A DNA stretch of 20,393 nucleotides, taken from IMG/VR virus record IMGVR_UViG_3300042894_000145, positions 1 to 20,393 of that record. The stretch is one strand, 5' to 3'. Shown one piece after another: positions 17,301-20,393 of the stretch (position 1 is the stretch's first letter; every line of letters starts with the position of its first letter). The translations under genes were made by a program, and so were the position numbers. This DNA comes from a virus. The notes beneath the pieces were generated by a model that saw nothing but the letters and a program-made list of their open reading frames with translations, was not told the DNA's origin and ran no database searches.

Positions 17301-19980
17301 AGTTTTGTAATTTTACAAGATGAGGGTTTCTTGATTTTAGAAGCGCCTTAAATCTTTTATCTGCAATGTCTTGATTCTGTTGACTATTTCTTGCATTACT
17401 AAATTTAGGAAGTCTTGAATAAATTTGGCTAGGAGTAACTTCTTGCCCTCCATAGCCCTTTCTCTTAATTGTACGAATAAGTTCTTGCTCTGTATTGTCT
17501 GTTCTCTTATTGGCAATCATCCAATCTTCATTTTCTTTAAGTTTTCTCTTAAAGTTATCAAGTTTTGATGCTGGAATTAAGAATGACTCATCACCTACTG
17601 AAACACGAACCTTAGATCCTTCAGCAGAGTATCTAATTCCTGAAAGTCTTGAAGAGATTGGAACAACTGGTGCAACATTTCCAGATAAACCTCTACGAGC
17701 AGCATCTCTTGCTGCGTATCTAGCCTGCTGCGCTTCACGGAATGCTGCAGGTCCCGATGATAGTGGAATGCCCTTTCCAACTGTTGCTGCTGCTCCAAAT
17801 GATGGGAACAATCCTTTAGCAAACCCTGGAACCTTGTCTTTAATTATTTGACTAATAAATCCTGAATATTTTTCTGATTGCTTTGCTGGAATAACTGCTT
17901 CTCCAGGAGATAGCATAGAAGGAACTATATCTCCTGCTCCTCTTGGACCTGGTACAGATGTTGTTCCTTCTGCAAACCTTCTTGGCATACCGCCCTTACC
18001 AGGCATAAACAATCCTGGATTCTGTCCTGCAAAACCACCCATTGCTGCGGAGGCACCTCTATAAACACTTGTCAAAGATGTTAGGGCTGCTGCTTCTAGT
18101 TGGTATGCTGCAGACAGTTGTTGGTGCTTAGAGTAAAGTGCATTACTAATAGATATATTTTCTAACTCTTCTTGTGATAGATATTGAGTCTTTAATGCTG
18201 CATCACTAGATCCCGCAGATAATTGCTGGTATCCTTTTCTTAAAACTTGAACTCCCTTTACTGAGTTTGCAACAGCATTTGCAAGCAAACCAAATGTCAT
18301 TAAGAATAGTGGTCCAAGTCCACCAACCACAACAGTTATAATTCCAATGGCCTTCTTTATTCCATCTGGAAGGCTATTAAATTTATCAGCCATTTTTGCT
18401 ATAAATTCAATTACTGGTGTAAGTACTTTAGCAAACACTTCACCAACAGGTGCGATTGCTGCCTTTAGTCTTTCTACAGATCCAGCAAGTTTGTTCATTG
18501 GAGAGTCTGCCTGAACTTTTAATTCTCTCTGACTTAAGATTGCAAGTTCTTCAACAGATGCGTTTGTTAATTGAAGAACACGAGCAGCCTGTGTTCCTTC
18601 TCTTCCAAGGTTATTTAGAAGTGCTGAAATTCTTGCAAACTGATACTTTCCAAATACTTTTTCAATTACTCTTGAGCGCTCAAGGTCAGTTAGTGGTTGT
18701 AGTGCTTGTGCAAATCCAGTTACAGTATTTCTTAAGTTACCAGCATTGGCTTCAACAATTCCCTTGATATTAATTCCAACTGCTGCAGCAGCCTTAGATG
18801 CAGCATTACTTGGGTTAATTAAAGATGCAAGTCCAGACTTAAGTGCGTTAGCACCTTGGGCTGCAGAGATTCCGCCTTCTTGCATTGCAGCCATAAAGTA
18901 TGCAAGATCTTTTACGTCTCCACCAAGTTGCTGAATAACTGGAGCAACCTTTGGAATTGCTTCTGTTAAATCATCAAGTGCAACAACGGTCTGGTTTTCA
19001 ACAGCGTTAAGGAAATCAATTGTTCCAGCCATGTCTCCAGTATCAATCTGGAAAGCATTCTTAAGTGCAATAGTTGTTTCTAATGCTTTTTCTTGTGTAA
19101 CTCCACCAAGTACTGCTAGTTTATTTGTTTGTTCTACAAGTGCTTCTAAACCTTTTCCGCTAAAACCTGCTGCTGCAGCATCTGCAGCCATCTTAATAGT
19201 GTCTGAAACCTTAAGGCCATATTTTGTGTATTCATCTCCAAGATCACGAATATTTTTTAAAGCAGCATCGGTAGCACCTTGGTCTGTAAAAATATCTCCA
19301 TAGACCTTTTTAAACCTAATTACCTGTGTTTCAATTTCCTTAAATGTTTTAATTGCTTGTGAGCCAAATAGCATAAGTGGAATAGTAAAACCAACCATAA
19401 GTTGGCGACCAGCCCACTGGGTATTCTTACCAAAGTTAAGTAGTTTTGTTGAACCATCATCAACAAGTTTATTAAATATTTGTTGGCGTTGAGTGGCAGC
19501 CATTAATTGTGTTGTTACATTTCCATAGTTTAGTGCCTTTGGATTGAACTTCATTGCGTTCATGGCACCCTGTGCATCACGTCCTAACTGGACATATTGC
19601 TGCTGTAGTGTCTTTACACGCTTATCAACTAGTTTTCCTATGGTATCAAATTCGCTACCAAACATCTTTCCAAATGTCTTAGTAGATGCAGCGCCATACC
19701 TAAAGTATTCTTTAAGTGAAAGTCTTTGCTTATCTAAATTTTTAGCAAACTGCTCAGAGGCAGTGCTCATTCTTGTCATTGAAGCGGTCCACTGACCAGT
19801 GGCATTTACATTATGTAAAAGAGATTGTGCGTATTTTGATTGTGCTGCAGATGCAGTCTTTGTTCCAACGATGAGGGAGCGGTTAAGAGCAGTGAGTTCC
19901 TTTTCAAGAAGACGCAGTTGCGTCATTGCTTGTGAGGTATCAATATTTATAAAAATATTGCTATTTGTATCTCCTGCCAT
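11389..19980 (-). CDS. Tape measure protein (2863 aa)
   Basis: This protein fills the tail lumen, sets tail length and helps DNA entry. Residues 1-180 are helical. Residues about 187-570 match the phage tail tape measure core of the TP901 type (LGDEYTKYGLKVSDTIKMA, YFMAAMQEGGISAAQGANAL) and end in a hydrophobic segment (541-568). Then come a 'PGEAVIPAKQS' motif (675-705), a foreign-looking insert (about 741-1030), a second motif copy (1038-1068), a hydrophobic segment (about 1242-1277), a Gly/Ala-rich zipper region (1465-1562), long helical/coiled-coil stretches (about 2280-2617), an Ala tract (2643-2676) and a third, variant motif (2778-2806). No lysozyme or peptidase motif is seen. At about 1.5 angstrom per residue the length predicts a tail near 400 nm, minus any folded insert. 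GAAGG ten bases before the ATG is the likely ribosome binding site. Confidence 0.95.
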   Translation of the reverse strand: MAGDTNSNIFINIDTSQAMTQLRLLEKELTALNRSLIVGTKTASAAQSKYAQSLLHNVNATGQWTASMTRMSTASEQFAKNLDKQRLSLKEYFRYGAASTKTFGKMFGSEFDTIGKLVDKRVKTLQQQYVQLGRDAQGAMNAMKFNPKALNYGNVTTQLMAATQRQQIFNKLVDDGSTKLLNFGKNTQWAGRQLMVGFTIPLMLFGSQAIKTFKEIETQVIRFKKVYGDIFTDQGATDAALKNIRDLGDEYTKYGLKVSDTIKMAADAAAAGFSGKGLEALVEQTNKLAVLGGVTQEKALETTIALKNAFQIDTGDMAGTIDFLNAVENQTVVALDDLTEAIPKVAPVIQQLGGDVKDLAYFMAAMQEGGISAAQGANALKSGLASLINPSNAASKAAAAVGINIKGIVEANAGNLRNTVTGFAQALQPLTDLERSRVIEKVFGKYQFARISALLNNLGREGTQAARVLQLTNASVEELAILSQRELKVQADSPMNKLAGSVERLKAAIAPVGEVFAKVLTPVIEFIAKMADKFNSLPDGIKKAIGIITVVVGGLGPLFLMTFGLLANAVANSVKGVQVLRKGYQQLSAGSSDAALKTQYLSQEELENISISNALYSKHQQLSAAYQLEAAALTSLTSVYRGASAAMGGFAGQNPGLFMPGKGGMPRRFAEGTTSVPGPRGAGDIVPSMLSPGEAVIPAKQSEKYSGFISQIIKDKVPGFAKGLFPSFGAAATVGKGIPLSSGPAAFREAQQARYAARDAARRGLSGNVAPVVPISSRLSGIRYSAEGSKVRVSVGDESFLIPASKLDNFKRKLKENEDWMIANKRTDNTEQELIRTIKRKGYGGQEVTPSQIYSRLPKFSNARNSQQNQDIADKRFKALLKSRNPHLVKLQNYLVNEEKVYLEKVLGQDVVKSLKGWDVNKLTPSHIREVRSQNRTPEDWAPSKIARDWGWFNSGLRGTKFANVKGGHPLNAAQARELLGNLQKTPFDKLPNEKKALQAALEYRLSRQPSYYDDFIFTDNAMMKVKPTMNLANGIVSVPGPKGAGDIQPAMLSPGEAVIPAKQSAKYMPLIQSMVADKVPGFEASNVTPGYTQTSSGLFIPNQKSGRDTVAPQGISPATATKSTNRLFKAIDKVAAKLVLATPKIADLGQTADKTTESFGKDKTRGLRGFIGGYGNVSNTITGEDGKTRAASAAERTNMRQMNRMNFSQKMMPAQMAGMMIPMAAGMVAQKNPDGAIAKNMDAIMMLSMLTMLLPMLNSPLKLLAATAVGLTIVFKMQSAAIKKNMIEGQKQAEAMSMTTKNLEELGKITGRVSITQTAAAKRAGRNTDISPVSMDFGSNIISSSEFGKNLKKTFNSAIVDLGEGAAVNSLVNQLGTAVSQGVLNSEQAQSIAIALTRDLKDARLEVNVRGRLIQLLGPNGKNVLDNPLQVQLELVTTGERVAQAAIENLNKVARQQKGINTIGEGLQLAGGTVGGALIGARAGSQAASMVAGRGLIAQEMAMTGAKGAGVLGRVASGVRVARTAGLVASGAATATGVGAPFGAVGAAITAVITGGIDLAIRNWQKGKEKAVIAKSAGVVQGLVSQNITASQGSIDALTSIFDTSIANLELKKKTLKTDKERAAVDLEIAGLESKKQSGLQTLRQKQAKMLGDVSSNYDQVSGADLLEKISPFGSGRGQVRDKYMEAFAVGMQDKFKDNAPLKAQAAALQSQLDQIGDDKVTLEISTLVTSDVLTPGEASVLVNTLTKAGGDIKKNLNALVSVQGTEGVQRLSTILTMLPDEDNQKNLVLAVRNLNKADADATFSSIEELGKIPDYIGIKLDIETEKSDLPRIKARGKEIEALKKQFPNGQVTLKTLVKMQEEAGGVGKNLTLDSAIKQWAEISKLDKNVQLQAILTIGSIEYSDSFDKILDRELEADFLEKNPKFRATAGRSRTGEKLGTTAVDPKEKAKALAEFKKNATNIEKAKTEALNKIREELFPTAPVSGAVVPGATTPKGDGPTRDDSFLNDLAQRLKLVKESSFNALKPLDALKKFLRPEDQTRNNFLEKQQGALKEIEAAAKKAGITVDKDFMEILRGLDAEQFALQSKVLFDFGKDGSIAGLKERFKIINDGYQRLTIGTFIDNLREENREIEVQIKAYDALKNQGWGNIEIQTILADKTMAAAIAAQGQMEGYSQENEDIIEQLNIIINQNQKLASQKLDGNISDLNKQVEAYKKLTAAGVKQEVVIEILKDKANAYAIANSPGLVADQFGNLIGETKKYLDLLKLIEEQTKTFEQKTQEAIDLNVSSLDLQARTLQNQFDIANIDLKAKIKTAEVDVKSINDGIEKEQDKIDAINLTLKYDPSIGQNFLDDLQEKISDAQRSMDINFDRPIQALSDRSAVLSNDLTLIDKSAEAINEKYDAQEKALQTISELNRDIAAQEKNRISLADALSQGDISAAAQMAVEMRSAAADAANRRSGDFLTAGRKSEIDNLRSASGMTKLEIETEQFKIGQKTFALEQQRKIAQEAVLKLEDQVYNITELREEKLLEIRKIETVIDGIKSTQLAKAQQTLDKLQAELDKNQEILDAKLLAIENEKLAWDSVQLKLDAYKLALEKSKNELVTMLDLINQIAAAMAKIPTTTAQKSSAFVTTTPTTQITPAAEAADAAAAAADAAAAAAEAADAATAAALAAADSVMSDVAAIDKVVSSIARTAIVKATNISSLNKAVALAQDTLSPEAISVNMARAITSSESMTKAVGGTAAALSAARYTGQAMRYAAMGKSSGGMIKPKYFSIGGPARGTDIVPAMLTPGEFVMSKYAVDSYGVDKMKAINSGSYEGEKVYNYNLNVNVKSDANPEDIARVVMTQIRQVDSQRIRTQRG
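11563..11649 (-). repeat. Tape measure motif copy 3 (variant, residues 2778-2806)
   Basis: The encoded segment GGPARGTDIVPAMLTPGEFV followed by MSKYAVDSY is a diverged relative of copies 1 and 2. It keeps G-x-DI-x-PxML-x-PGE-x-V and a Lys-Tyr near the end. This C-terminal form is the one commonly met near the ends of tape measure proteins in actinobacterial phages. Confidence 0.7.
11953..12054 (-). repeat. Alanine-rich low-complexity tract in tape measure protein (GCA/GCT repeat)
   Basis: Thirty-four codons encode 26 alanines, punctuated by Asp or Glu at roughly heptad spacing (DAAAAAADAAAAAAEAADAA). On the plus strand it shows as repeated TGC/GCT/CTG triplets. It is in frame, at residues 2643-2676, between the coiled-coil region and the C-terminal domain, and probably forms a rigid helix or linker. 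Trinucleotide runs like this can expand or contract by slippage. Confidence 0.85.
16777..16869 (-). repeat. Tape measure motif copy 2 (residues 1038-1068)
   Basis: This segment encodes SVPGPKGAGDIQPAMLSPGE followed by AVIPAKQSAKY. It matches copy 1 at 27 of 31 residues, while about 26 of 93 bases differ, mostly at third positions. This indicates an old duplication under protein-level constraint. The similarity continues weakly downstream (DKVPGF in both). Confidence 0.9.
16890..17760 (-). other. Inserted domain within tape measure protein (about residues 741-1030)
   Basis: The stretch between motif copies 1 and 2 differs from the rest of the protein. It is not a heptad helix, is rich in Trp, Tyr, Arg, Pro and Asn, and reads like a folded globular domain (VRVSVGDESFLIPASKLDNF, LKGWDVNKLTPSHIREV, PSKIARDWGWFNSGLRGTKF, GGHPLNAAQARELLG). 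I do not recognise the fold and see no certain catalytic set. The boundaries are estimates based on where the motif flanks end. Confidence 0.55.
17866..17958 (-). repeat. Tape measure motif copy 1 (residues 675-705)
   Basis: This segment encodes SVPGPRGAGDIVPSMLSPGE followed by AVIPAKQSEKY. It is the first of two near-identical protein motifs that bracket a large insert. Both copies are preceded by an Asn/Ala/Glu-Gly turn and followed within about 20 residues by DKVPGF. Confidence 0.9.
19911..19924. repeat. Short inverted repeat in tape measure gene 5' end
   Basis: GACGCA and its exact complement TGCGTC flank a 2-base centre. The element is more GC-rich than its surroundings and lies 57-70 bases inside the tape measure gene. 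It may be chance, since it also encodes ordinary codons (TQLR). Confidence 0.4.
19941..19960. repeat. AT-rich inverted repeat in tape measure gene 5' end
   Basis: An exact 8-bp inverted repeat (CAATATTT and AAATATTG) with a 4-base loop lies 21-40 bases inside the tape measure gene. In mRNA it could form a weak hairpin just after the start codon. In such AT-rich DNA a chance origin is quite possible. Confidence 0.4.
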
Positions 19981-20000
19981 TAACCGCTAACCTTCAACCG

Positions 20001-20330
20001 TTAAAGTTCTTCTTGTGCTAAAGCAAGTAAAGCGGTATCTGAAAGATTAATTCCAGATGCTGCCTCAATAATTGAATAAACCGTAGGAAGATCAATTACA
20101 TCCTCAAGTTTTTCAATGCTTTCCCCCAACTCTGGCTTATACTGCTCCATAGCGATTGCTACACACTCAATCAAAAGTGTCATAGACTTATCGTTATCAT
20201 TTTGGACTGCCCCCAAGCCCTCAAACTTCTTCATAAATTTACGTAAAAGTGAGATCTTGAGAGGTCTTACCTTGATCTTTGTTCCATCAATCAGGGTAAT
20301 TATTTTTTCTTCATGTACTGTTGTAGTCAT
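20001..20330 (-). CDS. Tail assembly chaperone (gpG-like)
   Basis: This 109-aa protein lies directly upstream of the tape measure gene, where the chaperone that coats tape measure protein during tail assembly is normally found. The sequence fits families from actinobacterial phages. It opens with a beta-hairpin (KIITLIDGTKIKVRPLKISL), followed by a basic helix (LRKFMKKFEGLG), a central helix (MTLLIECVAIAMEQYKPEL), EDVIDLPTVYSIIEAASGI, and a Leu/Ala-rich end (LSDTALLALAQEEL). The start has GAGAGGAAG five bases ahead of the ATG. The stop is 20 bases before the tape measure start. In many phages a ribosomal frameshift extends this protein (gpGT); here both alternative frames stop within a few codons of the end and no slippery heptamer is seen, so only the short form seems to be made. 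Confidence 0.75.
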   Translation of the reverse strand: MTTTVHEEKIITLIDGTKIKVRPLKISLLRKFMKKFEGLGAVQNDNDKSMTLLIECVAIAMEQYKPELGESIEKLEDVIDLPTVYSIIEAASGINLSDTALLALAQEEL

Positions 20331-20393
20331 AACTTCCTCTCAGTAAGTTACCTCAATTATAGCATAAACAGCCTATTACATTAGGTTTTCGTA
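20331..20393. other. Intergenic region and possible 3' end of the next upstream gene
   Basis: These 63 bases are the longest stretch without a called gene. On the minus strand they hold stop codons in two frames near the edge (ending about 20376 and 20381), consistent with an upstream gene ending here, then the extended -10 element and the chaperone ribosome binding site. No hairpin plus T-run terminator is visible. Confidence 0.4.
20356..20364 (-). promoter_or_regulatory. Extended -10 promoter candidate upstream of tail chaperone
   Basis: On the minus strand TGCTATAAT is a perfect extended -10 element (TGn plus TATAAT). No good TTGACA-like -35 lies 16 to 18 bases upstream, which extended -10 promoters tolerate. 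The predicted start near 20349 gives a leader of about 19 bases carrying the chaperone's GAGAGGAAG site. It sits in the largest non-coding gap of the window. Confidence 0.5.

Noticed and set aside
17495-19990. Several plus-strand open frames of 60-118 aa opposite the tape measure gene
   Set aside because: All are antisense shadows of a strongly supported long gene, with no domains and no plus-strand neighbours.
19981-20060. Programmed frameshift linking the chaperone to a longer product
   Set aside because: No slippery heptamer near the end of the gene, and both alternative frames meet stops within about six codons.
1-20393. tRNA genes, CRISPR arrays, insertion sequences, attachment sites and intrinsic terminators
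   Set aside because: I saw no cloverleaf-like, regularly spaced repeat, transposase or hairpin-plus-T-run pattern; the few gaps between genes are too short for most of these.

Overview
The window is a contiguous piece of a tailed double-stranded DNA phage genome (Caudoviricetes, long non-contractile siphovirus-type tail). G+C is low, roughly one third by eye. Every gene I can support lies on the minus strand, so the biological reading direction is right to left. Almost no DNA is non-coding: neighbouring genes touch, overlap by 1 to 55 nt, or are separated by at most a few tens of bases, and most starts have a clear GGAG/GAGG-type ribosome binding site. Several proteins (tail chaperone, large tail proteins, zinc-ribbon plus helix-turn-helix pair, short proteins before the helicase) resemble families I recall from phages of Actinobacteria. 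A low-G+C actinobacterial host, for example a freshwater lineage, is therefore my best guess, but it is inference.

Right part, 20393 to about 4350, is the tail module in canonical order: tail assembly chaperone (20001-20330), a very large tape measure protein of 2863 aa (11389-19980), a distal-tail/minor tail protein (10753-11388), a 1438-aa tail-tip hub-like protein with a lectin-like insertion (6436-10752), then three smaller tail or receptor-contact proteins (5933-6433, 4776-5936, 4351-4776). A sigma70-type promoter candidate sits at the end of this block (4350-4379), followed by a small lectin-like virion protein (3892-4332).

Middle, 3890 to 2681, is a set of small conserved phage proteins: a four-cysteine zinc ribbon, an overlapping MerR/excisionase-like DNA-binding protein, a 68-aa protein of unknown role, and a helical 102-aa protein placed directly before the helicase and possibly its loader. 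Left part, 2688 to 1, is the replication module: DnaB-type helicase, DnaG-type primase, a small membrane protein, and the start of a probable gp32-like single-stranded DNA-binding protein cut by the window edge.

The most interesting signals are: a roughly 290-residue insert in the tape measure protein bracketed by two diverged copies of a 31-residue 'PGEAVIPAKQS' motif, with a third relative near the C-terminus; an apparently frameshift-free tail chaperone; a DnaB-family helicase lacking the usual Gln of the 'SQL' motif; a candidate new helicase loader; and a zinc-ribbon/HTH pair at the hinge between tail and replication genes. I saw no tRNA, CRISPR array, insertion sequence, integrase, lysis gene or convincing intrinsic terminator.
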